This document shows positions 9,297 through 19,436 of a DNA stretch of 64,000 bases, piece by piece. The translations under genes were made by a program, and so were the position numbers. The first letter of the stretch is position 1; each line of letters starts with the position of its first letter. Origin of the DNA: Pseudomonas sp. MYb185 (GTDB lineage: Bacteria; Pseudomonadota; Gammaproteobacteria; Pseudomonadales; Pseudomonadaceae). The notes under the pieces are model-generated. The model saw only the letters and a program-made list of their open reading frames with translations. It was not told the DNA's origin and ran no database searches. The stretch covers positions 372,001-436,000 of the forward strand of contig NZ_PCQD01000001.1 of the NCBI RefSeq assembly GCF_002979975.1, written 5' to 3'.

Positions 9297-9782
9297 ATGC
9301 CGTCTTTTGATGTGGTGTCCGAACTGGACAAACATGAAGTAACCAACGCTGTCGATAATGCCATGAAGGAACTTGATCGCCGCTACGACCTGAAGGGCAA
9401 GGGTAGCTTCGAGTTCAACGAAAAGGCCCTGACGGTGACCATCACCGCCGAGGCCGACTTCCAGCTGGAGCAGTTGCTGGACATCCTGCGGCTGAGCCTG
9501 ACCAAGCGCAAGATCGACATCCAGTGCATGGAGGTGAAGGACGCCTATGCTTCCGGCAAGCAGGTGAAGCAGGAGGCGGTGTTGCGCGCAGGGATCGACC
9601 AGGCGCTGGCGAAGAAGATCGTCAGCAAGATCAAGGAATCCAAGATCAAGGTGCAGGCCGCGATCCAGGGCGACCAGGTCCGGGTCACCGGCAAGAAGCG
9701 CGACGACCTGCAGGAAGCCATGGCCCTGCTGCGTGCGGCCAATCTGGACATGCCGCTGCAGTTCAACAACTTCCGCGATTGA
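9297..9782 (+). CDS. yajQ: YajQ family cyclic-di-GMP/nucleotide-binding protein
   Basis: A 161-residue YajQ protein, usual length, with the family opening '[20 protein letters not shown]' and the C-terminal '[15 protein letters not shown]' and 'PLQFNNFRD' segments. Structurally these are two ferredoxin-like domains that resemble RNA-binding folds. Homologues have been reported to bind cyclic di-GMP or act as phage transcription cofactors; which applies here cannot be told from sequence. The gene is divergent from the degenerate-GGDEF response regulator, separated by about 110 bases, and is followed by a cluster of REP-like palindromes. Confidence 0.95.
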   Translation: MPSFDVVSELDKHEVTNAVDNAMKELDRRYDLKGKGSFEFNEKALTVTITAEADFQLEQLLDILRLSLTKRKIDIQCMEVKDAYASGKQVKQEAVLRAGIDQALAKKIVSKIKESKIKVQAAIQGDQVRVTGKKRDDLQEAMALLRAANLDMPLQFNNFRD

Positions 9783-9792
9783 GTTTGAACCC

Positions 9793-9979
9793 TGTCGTCG
9801 AGCGGGTGCTCGACAACCCGGTTTTCGGAGCGTAGCGCCCCTGCGGGATCCCGAACCACCGCGTCGTCGAGCAGGCGCTCGACAACCCTGGACGGATACG
9901 GCGCATGGTCTCGGGGTGTAGCGCCCCTGCGGGATCCCGAACCACCGCGTCGTCGAGCAGGCGCTCGACAACCCTGGGC
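9793..9979. repeat. three REP-like palindromes after yajQ
   Basis: Three copies of a palindrome with core GTCGAGC-A/G-GG-C/T-GCTCGAC occur near 9796, 9867 and 9953, each followed by aaccc. Between them a second motif alternates, 'gtagcgcccctgcgggatcccgaaccaccgcg' in sense, part of which repeats at about 9832 and 9918. The repeats fill the 260-base convergent gap between yajQ and ampG. Related palindromes are found at 6.4, 16.5 and 20.6 kb. Confidence 0.8.
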
Positions 9980-10042
9980 GGATATGGCGCATGGTTTCGG
10001 GGTGTAGCGCGCCTGCGCTACGCCAGCGGCCTTTCCATCACC

Positions 10043-11404
10043 TCAGTCGATCCCAGGCCGGCTCACCCGGTCGGGATGGGCATATCTGAGCAGCAGCGCC
10101 GCCAGCACGATGGCCGGCAATCCGGTCAGTGCGGTCACCATGAAGAAGTGTACCCAGCCCAGATGGACAGCCAGCACCCCGGTAAAGCCGGCGGCGAACT
10201 GCCCGGGCAGGGTCATCAGGGAACTGAACAGGGCGTACTGGGTGGCGGTGTAGGCGGTATTGGTCAGGCTCGACAGATAGGCGATGAATACCGAGATGGC
10301 CAGCCCGCCAGTGATGTTGTCGGCAATGATCGCCATCACCAGCCCGTAGGGCTCGGCACCGATGAATGCCAGCCAGGCGAACATCAGGTTGGTGGCCGGG
10401 GCCATGAAGGCGGTCAGCAGCAGAATCGGAGCGATGCCGAAGCGCGCCACCAGCAGCCCGCCCAGGGCCGCGCCGAGCAGGGTCATGCCCAGGCCGAAGG
10501 CGGCGGCGATGTTGGCGATCTGCGCCTTGCTGAAACCCAGGTCGAGATAGAAGGGATTGGCCATCACACCCATGAAGATATCGCTGATGCGGAAGGTGGC
10601 GACGAACGCCAGGATCAGCAGGGCGGCCTTGCCATAGCGCTGGAAGAACTCGGCGAAGGGGCAGACGATGGCGCCGATGAACCAGGCGGTGAGATGGCGC
10701 CGCCAGCCGGCGTGATGGGTGCGGTCCAGATAGTCGGCCACCCGTTGTTCGAAGTGCAGTGTCGAGGCGCTGACCGACACCGTCGGTTCGGCAATCACCA
10801 GCGTGGTTACCACACCTACGCCCATCAGCAAGGCCATGCCGGCATAGGCCAGAGTCCAGCTATCGATCGAAGCCAGGTGCAGTGCACCGGCCCCCGCGGC
10901 CAGGATCGCCACCCGATAACCGGTGACATAGGTAGCGGCCATGGCTCCCTGGCGATGGCGGGCTTCGGCCTCCACCCGGTAGGCGTCAATGGCGACATCC
11001 TGGGTGGCCGAGCCGAACGCCGCCAACACTGCCCAGAGCGCCACCAGAGTGAGATTCTCCCGCGGGTCGGTCAGCGCCATGCCAAGCAGGGCACCGGCGA
11101 TCACCAGCTGTGCCAGTAGCATCCAGGCCCGGCGGCGGCCCAATAGCCGGCTGAGCAGTGGTAGCGGCGCGCGGTCGATCAAGGGTGCCCACAGCACCTT
11201 GATCGAGTGGGCCATGCCGACCCAGCTGAGAAAGCCGATGGCCGCCAGTTCGATGCCCAGATCGCGCAGCCAGGCGCTGAAGGTGCCGCCAACCAGCAGC
11301 AGCGGCAGGCCGGCGGAGAAGCCCAGGAACAGCATGCCGAGCACGCGGGGTTTGAGGTAGACCTTCCAGCCCTCGCGCGCTGGTGTTGCTGTAGTGTCGT
11401 TCAT
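10043..11404 (-). CDS. ampG: AmpG-type muropeptide permease (MFS)
   Basis: Major-facilitator transporter of 453 residues with about 12 hydrophobic segments. It matches the AmpG family, which imports GlcNAc-1,6-anhydro-muropeptides from the periplasm for recycling. Family features are the N-terminal 'GFSAGLPLLLVGGTFSAWL' segment, 'KVLWAPLIDRAPLPLL' between segments 2 and 3, and 'ATQDVAIDAYRVE' in segment 5. It is close to the length of enterobacterial AmpG rather than the longer form I recall from P. aeruginosa. The start overlaps the alkyltransferase-like gene stop by 4 bases (ATGA). Together with AmpD it completes import and processing steps of cell-wall recycling. Confidence 0.9.
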   Translation of the reverse strand: MNDTTATPAREGWKVYLKPRVLGMLFLGFSAGLPLLLVGGTFSAWLRDLGIELAAIGFLSWVGMAHSIKVLWAPLIDRAPLPLLSRLLGRRRAWMLLAQLVIAGALLGMALTDPRENLTLVALWAVLAAFGSATQDVAIDAYRVEAEARHRQGAMAATYVTGYRVAILAAGAGALHLASIDSWTLAYAGMALLMGVGVVTTLVIAEPTVSVSASTLHFEQRVADYLDRTHHAGWRRHLTAWFIGAIVCPFAEFFQRYGKAALLILAFVATFRISDIFMGVMANPFYLDLGFSKAQIANIAAAFGLGMTLLGAALGGLLVARFGIAPILLLTAFMAPATNLMFAWLAFIGAEPYGLVMAIIADNITGGLAISVFIAYLSSLTNTAYTATQYALFSSLMTLPGQFAAGFTGVLAVHLGWVHFFMVTALTGLPAIVLAALLLRYAHPDRVSRPGID

Positions 11405-11769
11405 CGATGGGCTGTCTCTATTGGATCGGGCCAGCCGAAGCGGGCCATGTTTACGCGGCGGTTGCGAATGATGACACCTTCGGCAAGCAGGCGCTGGTAT
11501 TGTTCCTGCCCGGAGGGGCTGTCCGCCGGCAGCGATAGCTGCCCCTGGCTGTTCAGCACGCGATGCCAGGGCAGGTTGGTGTCGTCAGGCAGCTGGCCCA
11601 GCCAGCGACCGACCAGGCGTGCGCCCCGGCCGAGCCCCGCCATCTGTGCCAACCGCCCGTAACTGCTGACCCGCCCAGGGGGAATGGCGGCGAGCACCTG
11701 CCACAGGGCCTCCTTGCGCGTATCAGGGCAGAAAGGCAGCGGATCATGTGGAATGGAACGCTCAGTCAT
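11401..11769 (-). CDS. alkyltransferase-like (ATL) protein, MGMT family
   Basis: Small DNA-binding protein of about 122 residues from the O6-alkylguanine-DNA alkyltransferase family. The active-site motif that is PCHRV in repair alkyltransferases reads PWHRV here (DTNLPWHRVLNSQG), so the acceptor cysteine is replaced by tryptophan. That change defines ATL proteins, which bind O6-alkylguanine and hand it to nucleotide excision repair instead of repairing it. The helix-turn-helix recognition segment (PPGRVSSYGRLAQMAG) is intact. ATG at 11769 is taken as start; an in-frame GTG at 11793 would add eight residues. It overlaps ampG by 4 bases and diverges from the DUF481 gene. Confidence 0.9.
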   Translation of the reverse strand: MTERSIPHDPLPFCPDTRKEALWQVLAAIPPGRVSSYGRLAQMAGLGRGARLVGRWLGQLPDDTNLPWHRVLNSQGQLSLPADSPSGQEQYQRLLAEGVIIRNRRVNMARFGWPDPIETAHR

Positions 11770-11811
11770 GGATAATGTCTCTGGTTTTTCCACTTTCCGG
11801 GTTGTTTTCCC

Positions 11812-12822
11812 ATGCTGATGTCCCGTTTTTTCCTGTTGTTGCCGCTGTTATTCGTACTGCCGGCTGTTGCCGACACCCTCTGGCTGGACAATGGTGACCG
11901 CTTGACCGGTCGCATCGAGCTGATGGAGGGTAACAAGTTGATCATCCGTACCGAGGTGGCCGGTCAGGTGGCAGTCAATGTCGATCGCATCCGTACCCTG
12001 GAAAGTGACGGTCCGCTGTTGATCAAGACCAGCGACGATACTAAGCACGCGCGGCGCATTCAAGCGTCCGACGTAGCCGGAGAGATTATGCTGGTCAACG
12101 GTGAGCCGGAACCGCAGGCGCTCAGGATCAGCAGCCTCAGACAACTGATGGAGCCCCAGCCGATCATCGAGGACTGGGCCTGGAATGGTCGGGCGAATCT
12201 GTCGCTGGAGCTGGAGGATACCGAGTCGAAGAAACGTGACTTCGACGTCAAAGCCACCACCGAGGCTCGCCATGGTGATTGGCGCCATGTGCTCGCTGGC
12301 GAGTTCGAGCGCGACTACCGCAACGACATCAAGAGCCGGCATCGCTGGGAAGCCGACTATGCCTTGAGCTGGTTCTTTGCCGAGAAGTGGTTCTGGCAGA
12401 ACAGCGTCAGCTATCAGCGCGACCATATTGACGAGGTAGCCAGGCAGATACAGATCGGTTCCGGTCCCGGTTACGAGTGGTGGAACAATGCGCTGGGGCG
12501 CTTCGAGACCTCGGCGAGTTTCCAGCATCTGCGCATGGATGCACGGGATGGTTCCGACAGCCGGACCAATGGTCTGGGGTTGGAATGGGACTATCGACGC
12601 TTCCTGTTCGGCAAGCGCTTCCAACTGGTGCATAACGCCGAGACCATCATCCCCAACGATGATCAGGTGGATTACATACTCGATGCTGAACTCGGCTTGC
12701 GCTATCTGCTCAACAGCTGGGCATCACTGAGCCTGGCGACCGAGTGGGACTATATCCGCAGCTCGGATGAGAAGAGCCGTAATGAAACCCGCTACAAGAT
12801 AGGCCTTGGCGTCAACTGGTGA
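11812..12822 (+). CDS. DUF481 outer-membrane beta-barrel protein
   Basis: A 336-residue exported protein with a Sec signal peptide (residues 1-20, cleavage likely after AVA before DTLWLDNG). The mature N-terminus to about residue 110 is a small beta-rich domain (DRLTGRIELMEGNKL) common in these proteins, and residues from about 120 form the DUF481 (YdiY-like) barrel with alternating aromatic strands such as 'WEADYALSWFFAEKWFWQ' and a C-terminal aromatic (GLGVNW). It is probably an outer-membrane protein of unknown substrate. It is convergent with the SDR gene, the stops lying 16 bases apart. Confidence 0.88.
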   Translation: MLMSRFFLLLPLLFVLPAVADTLWLDNGDRLTGRIELMEGNKLIIRTEVAGQVAVNVDRIRTLESDGPLLIKTSDDTKHARRIQASDVAGEIMLVNGEPEPQALRISSLRQLMEPQPIIEDWAWNGRANLSLELEDTESKKRDFDVKATTEARHGDWRHVLAGEFERDYRNDIKSRHRWEADYALSWFFAEKWFWQNSVSYQRDHIDEVARQIQIGSGPGYEWWNNALGRFETSASFQHLRMDARDGSDSRTNGLGLEWDYRRFLFGKRFQLVHNAETIIPNDDQVDYILDAELGLRYLLNSWASLSLATEWDYIRSSDEKSRNETRYKIGLGVNW

Positions 12823-12838
12823 CGCCAGGCCGGGGGAC

Positions 12839-13597
12839 TCAGAGGCGCAGGCCGCCGTCCAGCTCCAGAATTCGACCGCTGTAGTAGTCGTTCTCGAACA
12901 GGTAGGCCGCCGAGTGGGCGATCTCTTCGGGCTTGCCCATGCGTCGCAGCGGGATGCCGGCGGTCATCTTGTCCAGCGCTTCTGGTTTCATGCTGCTGGT
13001 CATTTCAGTCTCGATGAAACCCGGCGCGATGCCTGCCACGCGAATGCCATAGCGGGCCAGCTCCTTGGCCCAGACCACGGTCAGTGCAGCGACCCCGGCC
13101 TTGGCCGCGGAATAGTTGGACTGGCCCATGTTGCCGGCCCGGGAGATCGAGGAGATATTCAGGATCAGGCCCTTGCTGCCCAGTTCCACCATCTTCGCCG
13201 CCACTTCGCGGGTGCCGAGGAACACGCCGGTCAGGTTGACGTCGATCACCGACTGCCACTGGTTCAGGCTCATCTTCTGGATCTCGCCGTCCCGCACCTT
13301 CAGCAGCAGGCCGTCACGCAGGATACCGGCGTTGTTGATCAGGCCGTTGATGGTGCCGAAGTCGTTCGCCACGCGGTTGACCATGTCGCTCACCTGCTCT
13401 TCGTTGGCGATGTTGCAGACATAGGCACGTGCCTCGCCGCCAGCCGCCTGGCAGGCGGCAACCGCTTCGTCCAGGCGCTCCTGGCCCAGGTCTACCAGCG
13501 CCAGGCGGGCACCGCGTCCGGCCAGGTACTCGGCCATCGCCCGCCCCAGGCCCTGGCCGCCGCCGGTCACGATGATCACGCTGTCTTTCAATTGCAT
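12839..13597 (-). CDS. short-chain dehydrogenase/reductase, FabG-like
   Basis: Classical SDR of about 252 residues. It has the NAD(P)-binding motif TGGGQGLG near the N-terminus, NNAG ([11 protein letters not shown]) after strand 4, the catalytic Ser in '[11 protein letters not shown]', and Tyr-x3-Lys in 'YSAAKAG'. It resembles 3-oxoacyl-ACP reductases and acetoacetyl-CoA reductases, but substrate cannot be fixed. ATG at 13597 is chosen as start because GAGGA lies eight bases upstream; the earlier in-frame ATG at 13612 overlaps that ribosome site. A homologue sits beside fxsA-groESL in P. aeruginosa, so this is part of the core genome. Confidence 0.9.
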   Translation of the reverse strand: MQLKDSVIIVTGGGQGLGRAMAEYLAGRGARLALVDLGQERLDEAVAACQAAGGEARAYVCNIANEEQVSDMVNRVANDFGTINGLINNAGILRDGLLLKVRDGEIQKMSLNQWQSVIDVNLTGVFLGTREVAAKMVELGSKGLILNISSISRAGNMGQSNYSAAKAGVAALTVVWAKELARYGIRVAGIAPGFIETEMTSSMKPEALDKMTAGIPLRRMGKPEEIAHSAAYLFENDYYSGRILELDGGLRL

Positions 13598-13801
13598 TCG
13601 GGCATTCCTCATGGTTGTCGATTGTTCTGGGAAAGTTCAGGGAGGCAAGAATGCAACAACTGGCGAATATTATGAATACCTGATGCAGTGAATCGGTCAC
13701 CAGGCGACCTGTTTCCGGGTTGGCGTTCCATCCCGGTTTGGGCTTGAAAGCGTCCGATAGTGATCCCATATAGGAACTTTGCACCAATTCATGAGGTTTG
13801 C

Positions 13802-14254
13802 ATGCCGCTGTTGCGCATATTGCTGTTGGCATTTCCCCTGATCGAGCTGGCCAGTCTGATTCTGCTGGGCCAGGCGGTTGGGGTGGGCTGGACCCTGCTG
13901 TGGGTTCTCTTCACGGGTGTGCTGGGACTGGTGCTGATCCAGCGCAATGGCTGGGGCATGCTGCAGCGGTTGCAGCAGCAGATGGTCACCAATCGCAGTC
14001 CGTTCCGGGTACTCAAGTCGGGCATGTGGGGTGTACTGGCCGGGGTACTGATCGCCTTCCCGGGATTGGTCAGTGATGTGCTGGCGATTCCCTGCCTGAT
14101 CATGGCGCTATTGCATCGTGGCGGTGGCTCCGGCCCGGATGATCAGGACGGTCCACGTACCTACCGGCGGGGCGAGTACACCATTATCGAAGGAGAGTGG
14201 CAGCCGGGCGAGCCGCCGCGCAATGATGACGACGCGCGGCTGAGCGACCGCTAG
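13802..14254 (+). CDS. fxsA: FxsA family membrane protein
   Basis: A 150-residue FxsA protein, named for relieving F-plasmid exclusion of phage T7 in E. coli. It has hydrophobic segments at residues 2-20, 22-44 and 72-100, with the family hallmark 'FPLIELASLILLGQAVG' at the N-terminus, and a charged cytoplasmic tail (GEYTIIEGEWQPGE). The start at 13802 follows GAGG at 13792-13795. It lies directly upstream of groESL, as in other Pseudomonas. Its physiological role is unknown. Confidence 0.92.
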   Translation: MPLLRILLLAFPLIELASLILLGQAVGVGWTLLWVLFTGVLGLVLIQRNGWGMLQRLQQQMVTNRSPFRVLKSGMWGVLAGVLIAFPGLVSDVLAIPCLIMALLHRGGGSGPDDQDGPRTYRRGEYTIIEGEWQPGEPPRNDDDARLSDR

Positions 14255-14274
14255 AAAAAATTCCCCCCGGGGCC

Positions 14275-14302
14275 CTTGAAAAGATTTTGCCGGGCCCCAT
14301 AA
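14275..14302 (+). promoter_or_regulatory. sigma-32 heat-shock promoter for groESL
   Basis: CTTGAAA at 14275-14281, 13 bases of spacer, then CCCCATAA from 14295. This is a near-perfect match to the RpoH consensus (CTTGAAA-N11-16-CCCCATNT). It starts 20 bases after the fxsA stop and about 145 bases before groES, so groESL should be heat-inducible. No CIRCE element is seen. Confidence 0.9.
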
Positions 14303-14445
14303 ACAATGCACCAGTTTTACCGGTGCCCGTAAGGGAGCCGGTGTTGGACAGGGACGCAAACGCGCGTCCTTCGGGCTGCAAAGCCTGATTTAACTTGGAA
14401 TGCCGGAATACCGGCCATTTGCATACTATTGGGAGACTCAAAACG

Positions 14446-14739
14446 ATGAAAATCCGTCCGTTACACGATCGCGTAGTCGTTCGTCGCAGCGAAGAAGAAA
14501 CAAAAACCGCTGGCGGTATCGTTCTGCCTGGCTCTGCAGCAGAAAAACCGAATACCGGCGTCGTGATTGCTGTGGGTACCGGGCGCCTGCTGGACAATGG
14601 TGAGGTGCGTCCCCTGGCCGTGAAGGAAGGTGACAAAGTGGTTTTCGGACCCTATTCCGGCAGCAGCACCATCAAGATCGACGGTGAAGAGCTGCTGATG
14701 ATGAGCGAATCCGAAATCTACGGTGTCCTGGAAGGCTGA
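14446..14739 (+). CDS. groES: co-chaperonin GroES
   Basis: The 97-residue heptameric lid of the GroEL chaperonin. The sequence begins [14 protein letters not shown] and carries the mobile loop '[19 protein letters not shown]' (residues 14-32) that contacts GroEL, and ends '[14 protein letters not shown]'. The start at 14446 is the standard one. It is followed after 47 bases by groEL and preceded by a sigma-32-type promoter. Confidence 0.99.
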   Translation: MKIRPLHDRVVVRRSEEETKTAGGIVLPGSAAEKPNTGVVIAVGTGRLLDNGEVRPLAVKEGDKVVFGPYSGSSTIKIDGEELLMMSESEIYGVLEG

Positions 14740-14774
14740 TCCCTGCCGGCTGATCCCTGAACGAATTCATTTGA

Positions 14775-16430
<1,656 letters not shown>

Positions 16431-16457
16431 TCAGCCGACCCGGCTAACCACGCCAAT

Positions 16458-16497
16458 CAAAACCCCGGTATGGGTAGCCCTGTACCGGGGTTTTTTG
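16458..16497 (+). terminator. Rho-independent terminator of groESL
   Basis: An 11-bp stem, AAACCCCGGTA (16460-16470) pairing with TACCGGGGTTT (16483-16493), loop of 12, followed by a run of T to 16496. It lies 30 bases after the groEL stop. Confidence 0.93.
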
Positions 16498-16533
16498 TTG
16501 CTTGTCAGTCAGGAAAGTGGGCAGGCTTCCCCA

Positions 16534-16692
16534 GGGTTGGCGAGCGCCTGCTCGCCGACAGCTCCCAGCCGCTACCATACTGGCGTAGCGCGGGCGCGCT
16601 ACACCCCGAGCTTCCCAGGGTTGGCGAGCGCCTGCTCGCCGACAGGTCCCAGCCGCTACCATGCTGGCGTAGCGCGGGCGCGCTACACCCTG
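16534..16692. repeat. 84-bp REP-like unit, two copies
   Basis: Two adjacent copies start at 16534 and 16618 (period 84). Each contains a palindrome GGCGAGCGCCTGCTCGCC followed by 'gacagctcccagccgctaccatactgg' and a second palindrome GTAGCGCGGGCGCGCTAC. The second copy is truncated just before the psd stop. Both palindromes recur in variant form at 9.8 and 20.5-20.7 kb. This repeat block lies where gene order switches from the groESL neighbourhood to the psd-motAB neighbourhood. Confidence 0.85.
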
Positions 16693-16696
16693 CGGG

Positions 16697-17551
16697 CTAG
16701 CCAGCCAGCTTCTCACCCATCTTCTGGCCCATGCGTACCAGGCTGCCCGCGCTCAGATGTTCGTCCCAGCGGGCGCGCCCTGGGCCGAACAGCACGATGG
16801 CGGTGGAGCCCAGCTTGAAGCGACCCATTTCCGCGCCGCGCTCCAGCTGCGGCGCGCTACCGCCATATTGCTCACTGCGCAGTTGCCGGCGGGGTGGGGC
16901 GACCAGGCCGGCCCAGACGGTTTCCACCGACGCCACGATCATCGCCCCGACCAGCACCACCGCCATGGGACCGGCCTCGGTGTCGAACAGGCAGACCACG
17001 CGCTCGTTGCGGGCGAACAGTTCGGGCACATTCTCCGCAGTTGTCTGGTTGACCGAAAACAGCTTGCCAGGGACATAGATCATGTCGCGCAGGGTGCCGC
17101 CCAGCGGCATGTGCACCCGGTGATAGTCACTGGGCGACAGGTAGACGGTGGCGAACTGGCCGCCCTGGAACAGTTCGGCATGCTGCGGATTGCCACCGAG
17201 CAGTTCGAGCACGCTGAAGCTCTGCCCCTTGGCCTGGAAAACCCGACCGTGCTCGATGCTGCCCAACTGGCTGATGGCGCCGTCGGCCGGGCACAGGATG
17301 CTGTGCTCGCCCTCATCCAGCGGCCGGGCATCGGGCAGCAGGGCGCGGGTGAAGAAGTCATTGAAGCAGCTATAGGCGGTCGGGTCCGACTCGAGCGCCT
17401 GGCTCATGTCGACCTGATAGCGCCGGACGAACCAGTTGATGAAGGGATTCTTCACCCAGCTCCAGGTGCAATTGGCCAGGCCGCCGGCCAGACGTGACAA
17501 CAGTTGCTGGGGCAGCAGGTACTGCGAAGTGATGAACAGACGATCGCGCAT
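16697..17551 (-). CDS. psd: phosphatidylserine decarboxylase proenzyme
   Basis: Inner-membrane enzyme making phosphatidylethanolamine from phosphatidylserine, 284 residues. The self-cleavage motif LGST is present (RFKLGSTAIVLFG); cleavage between Gly248 and Ser249 would give a 36-residue alpha chain with an N-terminal pyruvoyl group. The substrate region 'YLSPSDYHRVHMPL' and the 'CPADGAISQLG' block are typical. It is on the minus strand immediately after rhdA (12-base gap), suggesting co-transcription, as in P. aeruginosa. Confidence 0.97.
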   Translation of the reverse strand: MRDRLFITSQYLLPQQLLSRLAGGLANCTWSWVKNPFINWFVRRYQVDMSQALESDPTAYSCFNDFFTRALLPDARPLDEGEHSILCPADGAISQLGSIEHGRVFQAKGQSFSVLELLGGNPQHAELFQGGQFATVYLSPSDYHRVHMPLGGTLRDMIYVPGKLFSVNQTTAENVPELFARNERVVCLFDTEAGPMAVVLVGAMIVASVETVWAGLVAPPRRQLRSEQYGGSAPQLERGAEMGRFKLGSTAIVLFGPGRARWDEHLSAGSLVRMGQKMGEKLAG

Positions 17552-17563
17552 GCGGTAACAGCC

Positions 17564-18373
17564 TCAGAGTTCTACGGGAGTATCAGGGTGGTTGCCCCAC
17601 TCGGACCAGGAGCCGGCATAGGCCTTGACCCGTGGGTAGCCGAGGATCTTGGCGGCAAGGTAGGTGAAGCCGGAGCGGTGGTGGGTCTGGCAGTGGGTGA
17701 CCACCTCATGCTCGGGGGTGATGCCCAGCGCGCGCAGCTGGGCGGCCAGGTCATCGCGCAGGCGCAGGCCGCGCTCTGGGTCCATGCCGGCGGTCCATTC
17801 GAAGTTGATGGCGCCGGGGATATGACCGCCCTTGGCTGCCAGGACCTTCTCGCCGCGATGCTCGGCCGGCGAGCGGGCATCCCAGATCACCCGGTCGGCG
17901 TTATCCAGGTCGGCCATCAGGGTCTCGACATCGATGGTATGGCTGGTGTCGATGGTCAGCGTTGGCTGGGTCGGCTCGGCCTGGTTGACCTCTTGCTCCA
18001 GGGGCCGGCCCTCGGCGTGCCAGGCCCTGAGGCCGCCATTGAGGTAGCTGTAATGGGGGTGGCCGACGCTGTCCAGCAGCCAGATGAAGCGTCCGGCCCA
18101 GCCGCCGCCCTCATCGTCATAGACGATGTAATGCAGGTCGGCGTGGTGGCCCAGGCCGCCGAGGATCTGCTGCAGGCTCTGCAGGTCCGGCAGCAAGCCC
18201 GGGGTTGGCGCCGGGGCGGTGATACTGCCGGGTGCCAGATGCACGGCGCCGGGAATATGTCCGGCCAGATATTGTTCGGACTTGCTCAGGTCGACCAGGC
18301 GCACCTGGGCGGGATCGAGTTGTGCCGGCAACTGGCTGGGCTCCAGCAGCAGCGGCAGTGGATTGTCGGTCAT
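17564..18373 (-). CDS. rhdA: thiosulfate sulfurtransferase (rhodanese) RhdA
   Basis: Two-domain rhodanese of about 269 residues that moves sulfane sulfur from thiosulfate to cyanide or protein acceptors. The inactive N-terminal rhodanese domain includes 'VYDDEGGGWAGRFIWLLD', and the C-terminal domain carries the single active-site loop CQTHHR (EVVTHCQTHHRSG), the distinctive loop known from Azotobacter vinelandii RhdA. The C-terminal 'GSWSEWGNHPDTPVEL' is also conserved. ATG 18373 is chosen with GGAA seven bases upstream; an in-frame ATG four codons earlier is possible. Upstream of it, on the other strand, lies the motAB promoter. Confidence 0.94.
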   Translation of the reverse strand: MTDNPLPLLLEPSQLPAQLDPAQVRLVDLSKSEQYLAGHIPGAVHLAPGSITAPAPTPGLLPDLQSLQQILGGLGHHADLHYIVYDDEGGGWAGRFIWLLDSVGHPHYSYLNGGLRAWHAEGRPLEQEVNQAEPTQPTLTIDTSHTIDVETLMADLDNADRVIWDARSPAEHRGEKVLAAKGGHIPGAINFEWTAGMDPERGLRLRDDLAAQLRALGITPEHEVVTHCQTHHRSGFTYLAAKILGYPRVKAYAGSWSEWGNHPDTPVEL

Positions 18374-18443
18374 GGCCTGTTCCATTTTTTGTATCCGGGT
18401 ACGTCAGCTGCCGGCGGAGCGGCAACTGGCGCTATAATTTCGC

Positions 18444-18470
18444 TCAGGATCTGCGGGCGACGGCCGATAG
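18444..18470 (+). promoter_or_regulatory. sigma-28 (FliA)-type promoter for motAB
   Basis: TCAGG at 18444-18448, 14 bases, then GCCGATAG at 18463-18470. The -10 box is identical to that found before the chemoreceptor gene at 3953 and the spacing is the same; the -35 box is one or two bases off consensus. It lies 108 bases before motA. Confidence 0.65.
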
Positions 18471-18578
18471 CAGGGGCAGTGGGGGTGCTGCGCTGTCGAT
18501 AGCGTCCGTCCGAATGCAGACTATAACGCGAAAGCGACCGAGTTGCTGTGCCAGGTTAGTTGGGGATCACTTGTCCAT

Positions 18579-19433
18579 ATGTTGAAAATTGCGGGTTATA
18601 TCGTCGTTCTGGCCAGTGTGCTGGGTGGGTTCATGCTGTCCGGGGGTATGCTCGCAGCGCTGTGGCATCCGTTCGAGATCGTCATCATCGGTGGCGCGGC
18701 ACTGGGGGCCTTTCTGGTGGCCAACAACCTGGGCACGGTGAAGAAGGTGTTCGGCAAGGTTCCGGTGATCTTCTTCGGTCACCGTTTCAACAAGCCGTTC
18801 TACCTGGATGTGCTCGGGCTGCTGTACGAGATTCTCAACAAGAGCCGCCGCGAAGGCATGATGGCGATCGAGGCGGATATCGAGGAGCCGCAGGAGAGCC
18901 CGATCTTCAGCAAGTACCCGGCGATTCTCAAGGATGACGGCATGACCGCCTTCATCTGCGACTACCTGCGCATCATGACTACCGGCACCATGGCCCCGCA
19001 TGAGCTGGAAGCCCTGTTCGATGTGGAGATCTCCACCCTGACCGAGGAGCTGAGCGAGCCATCCCATGCCATGAACCGGGTCGCCGATGCGCTACCGGGC
19101 TTCGGTATCGTCGCCGCGGTACTGGGGATCGTGGTGACCATGAGCATCCTCGGCGAGGCGGACAACGCCCTGATCGGCGAGAAGGTCGGTACTGCCCTGG
19201 TCGGTACCTTCCTCGGTATTCTGGCGGCCTATGGCTTCGTCGGTCCGTTCAGTGCGGCGATGCAGCACGAGGCCACGGAGGAGGCCAATACCTACGAGGC
19301 CATCAAGATGTGCCTGGTGGCCAGCGCCCAGGGGCTACCGCCGGCACTGGCGGTGGAGTTCGGCCGCAAGGCGCTGCTGTCCGAACAGCGCCCGAGCTTT
19401 GCGGAAATGGAAGCGGCAGTGAAGGGGCGTTGA
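18579..19433 (+). CDS. motA: flagellar motor stator protein MotA
   Basis: The 284-residue stator subunit that, with MotB, forms the ion channel driving flagellar rotation. Four membrane segments are visible near residues 3-22, 32-50, 170-190 and 202-222, with a large cytoplasmic loop between the second and third. The prolines flanking the channel ('DALPGFGIVAAVLGIVVTM') are conserved. The start at 18579 (MLKIAGYIVV) is chosen over upstream codons by homology; its ribosome site is weak. motB starts 3 bases after its stop and a sigma-28-type promoter lies upstream. Confidence 0.96.
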   Translation: MLKIAGYIVVLASVLGGFMLSGGMLAALWHPFEIVIIGGAALGAFLVANNLGTVKKVFGKVPVIFFGHRFNKPFYLDVLGLLYEILNKSRREGMMAIEADIEEPQESPIFSKYPAILKDDGMTAFICDYLRIMTTGTMAPHELEALFDVEISTLTEELSEPSHAMNRVADALPGFGIVAAVLGIVVTMSILGEADNALIGEKVGTALVGTFLGILAAYGFVGPFSAAMQHEATEEANTYEAIKMCLVASAQGLPPALAVEFGRKALLSEQRPSFAEMEAAVKGR

Positions 19434-19436
19434 TTG

